A stretch of DNA of 64,000 nucleotides from Actinomadura sp. K4S16 (GTDB lineage: Bacteria; Actinomycetota; Actinomycetes; Streptosporangiales; Streptosporangiaceae), in the NCBI RefSeq assembly GCF_008327685.1, contig NZ_BDDE01000030.1:1-64000 (forward strand). The letters run 5' to 3'. The position numbers and the translations under genes are program-made. Positions 24,488 to 31,454 of this stretch are shown piece after piece (position 1 is the stretch's first letter; each line of letters starts with the position of its first letter). Below the pieces are notes generated by a model. It was not told the origin of the DNA. It saw only the letters and a program-made list of their open reading frames with translations, and ran no database searches.

Positions 24488-24550
24488 ACCGGTCACGACG
24501 GGGGGTCCTGTACCGGGGTGCCTGATCGGCAAGTCCGCTCTGCTCCGCCT

Positions 24551-24736
24551 CTAGATCTCATCACCATCCCACTCGCCGGTGGAACCGCCGAACAGCGGGT
24601 CGGGGACCCGTTCCCGTTGGCGCATGAGCCAGCCGAGCGACCTTTCGAGCTCCGATTCCGGAACATTGATCACCTCGGACAGATCGATATCCGTCAGATC
24701 AAAGATCTGACTCTCGAAACGTCGTGGTCGCGTCAC
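24551..24736 (-). CDS. Small acidic peptide, candidate RiPP-type precursor
   Basis: A 61-residue open frame beginning at GTG 24736, with GGGG nine bases upstream. The N-terminal two thirds look like a leader: FDLTDIDLSEVINVPESEL then a helix ERSLGWLMRQRERV, similar in style to leaders of FxSxx-type precursors (DLxDxxLxEL, then a helix of hydrophobic and charged residues). The C-terminal tail, PDPLFGGSTGEWDGDEI, is Gly/Asp-rich and contains F-G-G-S-T but does not end in the FxSxx consensus. It lies upstream of the nSTAND gene and divergent from the NB-ARC/TPR gene, with an HExxH peptide-modification gene nearby. I see no homologue by memory; assignment as a modification substrate is inference. 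Confidence 0.5.
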   Translation of the reverse strand: MTRPRRFESQIFDLTDIDLSEVINVPESELERSLGWLMRQRERVPDPLFGGSTGEWDGDEI

Positions 24737-24813
24737 CTTGGCCCCGTTCGGTCCGGCCCCTTCATCATGCACCAAAAGCGCGCGGTCCGGGAGCCCGATG
24801 GCCTCTTCTTGCC

Positions 24814-24819
24814 TAGAAT
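24814..24819 (+). promoter_or_regulatory. Possible -10 box of the NB-ARC/TPR gene
   Basis: TAGAAT at 24814-24819, followed by AATATT, is the only AT-rich hexamer in the divergent gap and lies 32 bp before the start codon at 24851. No convincing -35 is seen. Confidence 0.35.
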
Positions 24820-24850
24820 GAGCAATATTGTCGACCTCCGGGGAGGACAA

Positions 24851-27421
24851 ATGGCGACAGCCGAGTACGAAGGCCCCCAGATCTGGGGAGAGGTCCCCCG
24901 GCGCAACCGGTCCTTCACCGGCCGGGCGGACCTGCTCGCTCGCCTGTCGGCCGAATCCGGCCATGTGACCCTCGTCGTCCCCGATGAGGAGCCTTCGAGG
25001 GCGGTGGCGGGCGGAGCGACGGCCCTGCACGGCTTCGGCGGGGTGGGCAAGACGCAGTTGGCCGTCGAGTACGCGCACCGCCACCGGGAGCGGTTCGATC
25101 TCGTCTGGTGGATCAAGGCGGAGCAGCCCGCGCTGATCGCCGCCGCCCTGGCCGCGCTCGCCCCGCGACTCGGCCTGGAACCGGTCCCCGTCCCTTCCCC
25201 CACCGACTCCGTTCCGCCGGGCGGGCTGGTCGAGAACACGGCGCGCCAGGTCCTGGACGCGCTGAACTCCGGGAACCCGGTGTCCCGCTGGCTGCTGGTG
25301 TACGACAACGCCGTGGACCCCGAGGCCACCCTCGCCTGGACCCCGGACGGACCCGGCCAAGTGATCATCACTTCGCAGAACCTCGACTGGACGCCGGACG
25401 TCCGCTCCCTCGGGGTCCAGGTCTTCGATCCCTCGGAGAGCATCGAATTCCTGAGCAAGAGAATGCCGGACGTGGGGCCGGAAGAGGCCGAGCGCCTGGC
25501 GGCCGCGCTCGGCCATCTGCCGATCCTGCTCGAGCACGCCAGCGGGTGGAACCGTGCGACCGGCCTGTCCGTGGACGAATACCTCGACCTCTTCAACGCG
25601 AGGATGGGCGAACTGCTCCTGCAGGGCACTCCGCAGAAGGAGGCCCGGATCAACGCCTCCTGGTTCCTGGCGCTGAGCCGGCTCACCCCCGACGCCCAGC
25701 AGATCGCCAAGCTCATCGCGCATTTCGGCCCCGACCCGATATCGAGGGCGATCCTGATGGGCGGTGCGGACGCGCTGGACAGCCCGCTGAAGGAGATCCT
25801 GGCGGACCCGATGAGGTTCAACCGCGCGATACGGGACCTCAACCGGTTCTCCCTGCTCCCGGTGAACCCCATGGACCGGACTTTCGAGATGCACCGGGTG
25901 CTCCAGCACTGGATCCGGGAGACCGTCCCCCCGCAGGAGAGCCGGCGCCTGACCGAGCAGGTCCATCTCCTGCTGGCGGAGGCCGACCCGAAGAATCCCG
26001 ACAACAGCGCCCTCTGGCCGTCCTACCGGCACCTGATCCCGCACATCGGGCCCACGAGGGCGGCACGGAGCACGGACCCGCGCGTCCGCTACCTGATGCG
26101 CAGCATCATCCGCTACCTGTACGAGTCGGGGCGGGCGCCGGAGGCCATCGGCCTCGCCGAGGAGTGCTACGAGCACTGGCGCGCGGCGTCCGGCCCCGGG
26201 TCGCTCGACCTGCTGGCCGTCCGGCGGCACCTGGCGTTCGCCCTGCGCGCCTTCGGCCGGTTCGCGGACGCGTCCGCGCTGAACCGGACGGTGCTGGAGG
26301 AGGCTGAGGCGCTGCCCGAGCCCTCTGACCCGGAGGAGAGGCTGCGCCTGCAGGACGAGATGTACCGGCTGGCGAACAGCCACACCATCGATCTGCGGGC
26401 GGAGGGCGACTTCGAGGGCGCCCTCTCCCTTTCCGAGCAGTCCGTCGACAGGCATCTGCTGGCCTTCGGCCCCGAAGATCCGCGGACGCTGCGCGCGCAG
26501 AACAATCTCGGCCTCGACCTCATCCTCAGTAGCCGGTACGCGGATGCCGGGGCCCTGCTGGAGCAGGTGTACACCCGCATGCGCGCACGCGAGGGCGACG
26601 GCAACGCGATGGTGCGCATCGTGCGCAACAACCAGATCAGGGCCATCCGGCTGAGCGGGGACTTCGAGAGGGCGCTGTTCATGGGGGAGGAGTTGCGCTC
26701 GATCGACGAGAGGGACCTGGGGCCCGACCATCCGATCACCCTGCGCTGCGCGAAGGACCTCGGGATCGCCATCCGGTTGACGGAGGGCGGCACGGCGGGC
26801 GCCGTGGACTTCGCTGCCGAGATCCTCGAGCGGACCTGCCGGGCGCAGGGCGAGCACCACCCCGACACGCTCGCGGCGATGCTGCTCAGCGCCAACTGCC
26901 TGCGGGAGGCGGAGCGGCTGGAGGAGGCCCTGGAACTCACGAGGACGGCGTACGAGGCCTACCCTCGCGTCTACACGGACGATCACCCCTACACCCATGC
27001 CGCGGGCTGCAACCTCGGCATTCTGCTGCGCCTCACCGGGGACGCCGGCAAGGCCCTGGAGCTCAACAAGGCCTCGGTGGACGCGCTCACCGCCAAGCTC
27101 GGCGAGACGCACCACCTCACCTTGATCAGTGCCCTCGGAAAGGCCGCGGCCCTCGCCGCGGCCGGCCGTCCGGCCGAGGCGGCCGACCTCGGCGGCCGGA
27201 CGTGCACGCTCATCACCGGCCAGCTCGGCGCCGACCATCCGATGCGGGCCGTCGCGCAGATCAATCTCGCGCTCGACGAGGCGGCGGCCTCGGCCGACGG
27301 CGCGGAGGCGGGCGAGGTCGGCGAGCGGCTCAGCGAGCGTGTCGGCAGGGACAGCCCGTGGGTGCGGTCGATGGGGTTGGGCCGGCGCATCGAGTATGAC
27401 TTCGATCCTGTCCCGCTGTGA
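24851..27421 (+). CDS. NB-ARC/TPR protein, FxSxx-COOH-system FxsT-like
   Basis: An 856-residue signalling-type ATPase. After the entry segment WGEVPRRNRSFTGRADLLARL comes the NB-ARC domain: Walker A HGFGGVGKTQLAVEY (residues 60-74), RFDLVWWIKAEQPALI, Walker B SRWLLVYDNAVDPE (145-158) and PGQVIITSQN. A winged-helix part follows (about 260-390), then arrays of long TPRs from about residue 420 to the end (repeated DHP(I/Y)T...NLGI(L) blocks). The overall layout and the acidic/aromatic end EYDFDPVPL match proteins annotated as FxSxx-COOH-system TPR proteins. ATG 24851 has GGGGAGGAC upstream. Its last 92 bp overlap the convergent HExxH gene. Probable role: regulator or scaffold for a peptide-modification or defence locus. 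Confidence 0.83.
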   Translation: MATAEYEGPQIWGEVPRRNRSFTGRADLLARLSAESGHVTLVVPDEEPSRAVAGGATALHGFGGVGKTQLAVEYAHRHRERFDLVWWIKAEQPALIAAALAALAPRLGLEPVPVPSPTDSVPPGGLVENTARQVLDALNSGNPVSRWLLVYDNAVDPEATLAWTPDGPGQVIITSQNLDWTPDVRSLGVQVFDPSESIEFLSKRMPDVGPEEAERLAAALGHLPILLEHASGWNRATGLSVDEYLDLFNARMGELLLQGTPQKEARINASWFLALSRLTPDAQQIAKLIAHFGPDPISRAILMGGADALDSPLKEILADPMRFNRAIRDLNRFSLLPVNPMDRTFEMHRVLQHWIRETVPPQESRRLTEQVHLLLAEADPKNPDNSALWPSYRHLIPHIGPTRAARSTDPRVRYLMRSIIRYLYESGRAPEAIGLAEECYEHWRAASGPGSLDLLAVRRHLAFALRAFGRFADASALNRTVLEEAEALPEPSDPEERLRLQDEMYRLANSHTIDLRAEGDFEGALSLSEQSVDRHLLAFGPEDPRTLRAQNNLGLDLILSSRYADAGALLEQVYTRMRAREGDGNAMVRIVRNNQIRAIRLSGDFERALFMGEELRSIDERDLGPDHPITLRCAKDLGIAIRLTEGGTAGAVDFAAEILERTCRAQGEHHPDTLAAMLLSANCLREAERLEEALELTRTAYEAYPRVYTDDHPYTHAAGCNLGILLRLTGDAGKALELNKASVDALTAKLGETHHLTLISALGKAAALAAAGRPAEAADLGGRTCTLITGQLGADHPMRAVAQINLALDEAAASADGAEAGEVGERLSERVGRDSPWVRSMGLGRRIEYDFDPVPL

Positions 27422-28571
27422 CCCACCTGATCTCGGCCGCGGCGGCGGCGACGCCGCCGACGAAGCGGTGCCCGAGCGCGGTCAGCGCCCCGCTGGCCTG
27501 GAGGACCCCGGCGGTCTCGGCCACCGCCGACGCCACCCGCTGCGCGCGGACCCGCGCACTCGCGCAGCCCGTGACCTCGAAGCGGCGCCGCCAGAACCCG
27601 GCGACCCCGAGGTGGGCGTAGGCGCCCTGGAGGAGGCCGCCCAGAGGCCGCGGATCGCTTCTCCAGCGGGTGCGGTAGAGGCGGTGCGCGTCGTCCCGCA
27701 CGAGTTCCACCAGGTCCAGCAGGACGGCGAGCTTCGCGTGCTGGGTCTCGTGCACCAGCGTCTCGGCGAGGTGCAGGGGGCTCGCCGGCGGGCCGGCGGC
27801 GAGCGCTCCGAAGGCCGTCCGTGACGTCGCGTTCCTGCGTGCGGCCAGGGGAGTGAGCACGGTCATGATGTGCCGCGTCTCGGCGGCGTGCCCGGAGTGG
27901 TCGCGGGCGAGGATCGTCCATGCCCGGCCGATGGTCCCCGTCCAGGCCGCCGCGGCTTGCGGATCGAGGCGTCCCCCTGCCTGCTCGGGGAAGCGATACG
28001 GGTCCAGATCGTCCACCAGGAGGCACAGACCGCCCGGAAAGGGGCGGATCCGGCGGAGCCCCCACCACGCCCTCCCGTCCATGCTGGGGTCGCTCGGCAC
28101 CGGGACGCCCGCTATCTCGCAGCGCGAACCGCGGACGACCGCCGTGCACCAGTCGCCCTCCACCCTGGCCATGCCCACGGAAGGGATCATGACCAGGCCG
28201 CACCTGGCGCGCAGGCGTGCGCGGTGGTCTGTTCCGGTCCGGATCGCCGCGGCGACGGCGACGGCGTGGAGGGCGTCGGGCGCCGCGGGGGAGTCGGGAC
28301 CTCCGGCCAGCCCCACGGCCGCCCGCGCCCACGCGCCCACCGCCGGATAGCGGAGGATTTCGCGGACCGCTGCGGCGTCGCGGGCGTACATTTCCGCGAG
28401 GTCCGCGAAGGCGGCCGAGGCGTTCGGATGCCCGGCGATCTTTCGGAGCAGCATCACATTGATGCCGTAGGACGCCTTGACGACGAAAGCCGTGACTTCG
28501 TCGTCGGGTACTCCCGAAGCCATGACATCGAACAAATGTTCGTCTATGGAGAGCCGCTGCAGGACACTCAT
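27330..28571 (-). CDS. HExxH-motif peptide-modification protein (alpha-ketoglutarate HExxH hydroxylase-like)
   Basis: A 413-residue protein with the motif ETLVHETQHAKLAVLLDLV; the HETQH iron-binding motif is residues 274-278. The segment after it, YRTRWRSDPRPLGGLLQGAYAHLG, matches the W-R-x-D-x-R-P-x-x-G block of the HExxH peptide-modification family, whose studied members hydroxylate beta-carbons of peptide side chains using alpha-ketoglutarate. From memory the usual residue before G-x-Y-A is His; here it is Gln, with a His three residues later, so the third metal ligand may be shifted. ATG 28571 has a strong GGGAGG. The last ~30 codons lie antisense to the NB-ARC/TPR gene and end in a Cys/Pro-rich tail that may be accidental read-through. 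Confidence 0.75.
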   Translation of the reverse strand: MSVLQRLSIDEHLFDVMASGVPDDEVTAFVVKASYGINVMLLRKIAGHPNASAAFADLAEMYARDAAAVREILRYPAVGAWARAAVGLAGGPDSPAAPDALHAVAVAAAIRTGTDHRARLRARCGLVMIPSVGMARVEGDWCTAVVRGSRCEIAGVPVPSDPSMDGRAWWGLRRIRPFPGGLCLLVDDLDPYRFPEQAGGRLDPQAAAAWTGTIGRAWTILARDHSGHAAETRHIMTVLTPLAARRNATSRTAFGALAAGPPASPLHLAETLVHETQHAKLAVLLDLVELVRDDAHRLYRTRWRSDPRPLGGLLQGAYAHLGVAGFWRRRFEVTGCASARVRAQRVASAVAETAGVLQASGALTALGHRFVGGVAAAAAEIRWVTAGQDRSHTRCAGPTPSTAPTGCPCRHAR

Positions 28572-28608
28572 GCCGCCTCCCGCCGTTTCACATCCCACGG
28601 TTATTTTC

Positions 28609-28626
28609 CCCACCGGTGCCGGTGGG
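28609..28626. promoter_or_regulatory. 8-bp inverted repeat upstream of the HExxH gene
   Basis: CCCACCGG-TG-CCGGTGGG is a perfect inverted repeat 38 bp upstream of the HExxH start, inside the 259-bp gap between it and the TIR-like gene. It could be an operator or a 5'-leader hairpin. The rest of the gap contains no gene I can support. Confidence 0.4.
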
Positions 28627-28830
28627 CAGTGCGTCATCCGGCATAGAGGGGCGGTCGGGATTCTCCCTTCCGCGCCTTCATGAGCGGCGGCCACACCCGG
28701 ACACAACGCCCCTGCCGCTCGGTGCGAGTCGCAGAATCCACATAACATGGACGGGAAACACCGCCGATATGCGCGTGCCGAATTATCCGATCAACATCGC
28801 CCGTATTCGTGAGTCAGGGAGGCGGCCGTC

Positions 28831-29697
28831 CTGAACGCGCTCATCGTCTGCTCCGCGGGAGACCTCGCGACCGCGGGGCGCGTCGCCTCCAGGCTGCGGG
28901 CCCGCGGCATCAAGGTCTGGCCGACGGGCCGCGGCGCGGACGAGGGATGGCCGCCGCCCACGGACGAGCAGCTCCGGCTGGCCGACGCGGTGGTGGTCCT
29001 CCTCTCGCCGGCCGGCAGCACCTCGGCGGAGGTGCACTCCAGCTGGACGGCGGCGATGGGCAGCAACCGGAGGGTCATCCCCGTGCTCATCGACGGCGCG
29101 GAGCACGCCGACCTGGCCCCTGCGCTCCGGGCGACGGGCACCATCACGCTCGGCGCGGACGAGGAGCACGGGATGGACGAACTCGTCAGGTCCATCCGCG
29201 CGGCCGCCCGGTCCGCCGACCCGCGGCCGGCCGCGGTGGCCGCCTCGGGCGCGCCCGGCCGGGAGCCGGACCCCGTCCCCGGCGCCGGGGCACCGCCCAA
29301 CCGCGACGTCTTCATCGTGATCAGTTTCGACGAGGCCATGAAGCCGACGATCGAGGCGATCAAGCGCGCGGCGAAGAAGGCGGGGCTGTCGGCCAGGCCG
29401 ATCAGCGACGACGACGCCGACTACGTCATCAGCGAGCGGATCCTCGAAAAGATCGACAAGGCGCTGTTCGTCGTCGCCGACCTGACCATGGAGAGGCCCA
29501 ACGTCTACTTCGAGCTCGGCTACGCCCGGGGGAAGGGGAAGACGGTGGTCACCCTCCTCAAGGAGGGAAGCAAGGCGCATGTCGATGTGAGGGGCTGGAC
29601 CTACATCCCCTACGCCGACTCGCGGCCGCTCGAGAAGCGGCTCGTCAAGCGCTTCAAGGAGGAACTGGAGCGGCTGGAGTCAGGCGACGAGGCGTGA
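28831..29697 (+). CDS. Two-domain TIR-like protein, probable CTG start
   Basis: A 288-residue protein with two Rossmann-like nucleotide-binding domains. Residues 1-125 are TIR-like: NALIVCSAGDLATAGRVASR (strand A), RGIKVWPTGRG, DAVVVLLSPAGSTSAEVHSSW with Glu67 at the place of the catalytic TIR glutamate, and RRVIPVLIDG. After a Pro/Ala linker, residues 158-288 form a second domain (DVFIVISFDEAMKPTIEAIK, LFVVADLTMERPNVYFELGY, GKTVVTLLKEG) resembling deoxyribosyltransferase/TIR-like effectors. An in-frame TGA at 28810 and the absence of ATG/GTG/TTG before the first strand leave CTG 28831 as the only start keeping the fold; AGGGAGG lies eight bases upstream. Such domains cleave or bind NAD-like nucleotides in bacterial defence and signalling. 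Confidence 0.74.
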   Translation: MNALIVCSAGDLATAGRVASRLRARGIKVWPTGRGADEGWPPPTDEQLRLADAVVVLLSPAGSTSAEVHSSWTAAMGSNRRVIPVLIDGAEHADLAPALRATGTITLGADEEHGMDELVRSIRAAARSADPRPAAVAASGAPGREPDPVPGAGAPPNRDVFIVISFDEAMKPTIEAIKRAAKKAGLSARPISDDDADYVISERILEKIDKALFVVADLTMERPNVYFELGYARGKGKTVVTLLKEGSKAHVDVRGWTYIPYADSRPLEKRLVKRFKEELERLESGDEA

Positions 29698-29746
29698 CCC
29701 GCGCCGCACGCGGGCCAGAGACGCGGAGCGACCCCTGGAACGGTGG

Positions 29747-30172
29747 TCACCGCCCCAGCGTGACGAGGGAAACGATCACTGAGACGAGCGCCAGGACCCC
29801 GTAGAACCCGAGGATGGTCCTGGACGTCAGAACGGGTCGCCACCCCGTGTCCCCGATGTAGGGCGTCGTGTCCATCGAGAACGGCTCGACAGGGGCGCCG
29901 GGGTCGCGGACGTCGTCGTAAAGCCTGCGGAACAGGCGTTCCTGGCGGAGGAAGTAGGAGTCGAGGAGCCAGAAGCCGGCGGCCGGGACGAGAGCGGTCA
30001 GCGCCACCTGCCATTTCAGCGTGCTGATGGAAACTCCGAGGAATGCGGAGACGACCGTCAGCGTCCATCCCTTGATGAGGAACGACCCGTTTCCCAGCCG
30101 GGTCACAACGGCCTGGATGAACTCCAGATGCTTGATCCGCTCGTTGCTGAACGTGCCCTCCGGCTCGGCCAT
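29747..30172 (-). CDS. Small membrane protein associated with TIR-like gene
   Basis: A 141-residue protein with an N-terminal charged helix (RIKHLEFIQAVVTRLGNGSF), two closely spaced membrane helices (about 31-50 and 54-71), a conserved amphipathic segment DSYFLRQERLFRRLYDDVR, and a third membrane helix at the C-terminus (119-139). The KHLEFIQ, FLIKGW and LRQERLFR pieces belong to a widespread uncharacterised membrane family that often sits beside TIR-like or other nucleotide-signal effectors. It converges on the TIR-like gene, 49 bp apart. Start 30172 has GAAGGAAG upstream. A membrane-disrupting or sensing partner role is inference. Confidence 0.65.
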   Translation of the reverse strand: MAEPEGTFSNERIKHLEFIQAVVTRLGNGSFLIKGWTLTVVSAFLGVSISTLKWQVALTALVPAAGFWLLDSYFLRQERLFRRLYDDVRDPGAPVEPFSMDTTPYIGDTGWRPVLTSRTILGFYGVLALVSVIVSLVTLGR

Positions 30173-30318
30173 GCCTTCTTCCTTCGCCAGTGCCCCGGGA
30201 CGACCCGCCTCGACACCGGGGGCGCAAGCATATTGACCGAGGGAATGTCTGGTAAAGGAGCGCTGGTAGACGTCCTGGCGGAGAGGAGTGATCAGGCCCC
30301 GACCGGGGCGGGCACGGC

Positions 30319-31254
30319 TCAAAGGGCGGTCCAGGGGCGGAGTTTGTTGGGGTTTCGTATTGCCCAGATGCGGGTGATGCGGTCGTCGGCGATGTCGAAG
30401 GCGTAGACGGTCACGGTGCGGCCGTGCTGCTGGGCGATCAGGCCGGGCTGGCCGTTGACGGTGCGCTCCAGGAGCGTCACGCCGGGCACCCGGCGGGCGA
30501 TCTCGACGCACCGGTGCGCGATCAGCTCGCCGCCCTCGAGCGGGCGGAGCGCGGTCTTGACCACGCCGCCGCCGTCGGCGGTGAGGACGGCGGCCGGGTC
30601 GAGGAGGCCGATGAGGGCGTCGACGTCGCCGGCCTCCATCGCCTGCCGGAAGCCCCGCACGACGGTGGCGCGGCGGGCCGCCGGGGTCGCGGGCGGCCCG
30701 GAGGCGCGTATGCGGCGGCGGGCCGAGGAGGCCAGTTCGCGGCACGCGGCCGGGGTGCGGCCGGTGATCTCGGCGATCTCGGCGAAGGGGTAGCGGAAGA
30801 CGTCGTGCAGGACGAGCGCGACGCGCTCGGCCGGGGTCATCGATTCGAGTACGACGAGGAAGGCCATGCTGACCGACTCGTCGAGGGTGACCCGGTCGGC
30901 CGGATCGGGCGGGGCCGCGCCCGGCCGGCCGCTGATCCAGTGCCCCGCTTCGGGCACCGGCTCGGGGATCCACTCGCCCACGTAGCGCTCCCGCCTCGCG
31001 CGCGCCGAGCCGAGCACGTCCAGGCAGATGCGGCTCGCGACCTTCGACAGCCAGGCGCCGGGGGAGGCGATGGCCTCCTGCCGGGCGGGGGACAGGGCGT
31101 ACCAGCGGGCGTAGGTCTCCTGCACGACGTCCTCGGCGTCGGCCAGGGAGCCGAGGAGCCGGTAGGCCAGACCGGTCAGCCGGCGCCGCTCACTGATGAT
31201 CGCGCTCAGGCCCGCGTCGGGGCGGTCGTGTGGTGCTTCCGCGTGCTCGGTCAT
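30319..31254 (-). CDS. ECF-type sigma factor, ECF41 group with SnoaL-like C-terminal domain
   Basis: A 311-residue sigma factor. Sigma region 2 is GLAYRLLGSLADAEDVVQET, region 4 is VALVLHDVFRYPFAEIAEI plus the RTPAACRELASSARRRI helix. The C-terminal ~110 residues form a SnoaL-like domain (FRQAMEAGDVDALIGLL, ADGGGVVKTALRPLEGG) ending in IRNPNKLRPW, the diagnostic tail motif of ECF41 sigmas, where this domain regulates the core in place of an anti-sigma factor. It is divergent from a DHA2 exporter, and matched promoters CCTGAC(G/A)-N16-CGTC face both ways in the gap, suggesting autoregulation together with control of the exporter. Confidence 0.9.
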   Translation of the reverse strand: MTEHAEAPHDRPDAGLSAIISERRRLTGLAYRLLGSLADAEDVVQETYARWYALSPARQEAIASPGAWLSKVASRICLDVLGSARARRERYVGEWIPEPVPEAGHWISGRPGAAPPDPADRVTLDESVSMAFLVVLESMTPAERVALVLHDVFRYPFAEIAEITGRTPAACRELASSARRRIRASGPPATPAARRATVVRGFRQAMEAGDVDALIGLLDPAAVLTADGGGVVKTALRPLEGGELIAHRCVEIARRVPGVTLLERTVNGQPGLIAQQHGRTVTVYAFDIADDRITRIWAIRNPNKLRPWTAL

Positions 31255-31295
31255 GGTCCGGTGGCTCCCTGGGTCGGATGTGCCCTCACCACTCC

Positions 31296-31352
31296 GACGA
31301 GATATCGCCCCGAATCGTCAGGCCGCCTGACATTTCGGGAGGTCGTGTCGTC
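31296..31352. promoter_or_regulatory. Symmetric divergent ECF-type promoters
   Basis: A 6-3-6 palindrome, GTCAGG-CCG-CCTGAC (31317-31331), supplies a -35 element to each strand. On the plus strand CCTGACA (31326-31332) is followed after exactly 16 bp by CGTC (31349-31352). On the minus strand CCTGACG (31322-31316) is followed after exactly 16 bp by CGTC (31299-31296). Spacing and the CGTC -10 are the hallmark of ECF sigma promoters; the flanking ECF41 gene is the obvious candidate. Confidence 0.68.
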
Positions 31353-31454
31353 GGGCTTCTGAGACGGACCCGCCGTCGCGGCGGCGGGGAACCCGGCGAC
31401 GTCGTCACCCGGCGTGGCGACCCTCGAGCCGGTCGACGTGACAAGGAGATGATT

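Noticed and set aside
24551..27238. 895-codon open frame antisense to the NB-ARC/TPR gene
   Set aside because: High-GC shadow frame; only its last 61 codons (outside the TPR gene) have peptide-like composition, a start and a ribosome-binding site, and these are listed as the small peptide gene.
28572..28830. Possible additional precursor peptide between the HExxH and TIR-like genes
   Set aside because: Small frames on both strands lack a ribosome-binding site and peptide-like composition; the region looks like a divergent promoter with one inverted repeat.
22937..30172. Canonical FxSxx-COOH system with radical SAM enzyme
   Set aside because: No CxxxCxxC radical SAM gene and no peptide ending in FxSxx were found in the region, so the canonical system is not claimed.
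29747..30973. 408-codon frame extending the small membrane protein upstream
   Set aside because: The upstream part runs antisense/out of frame through the ECF41 gene and is Arg/Pro-rich; ATG 30172 has a good ribosome-binding site.
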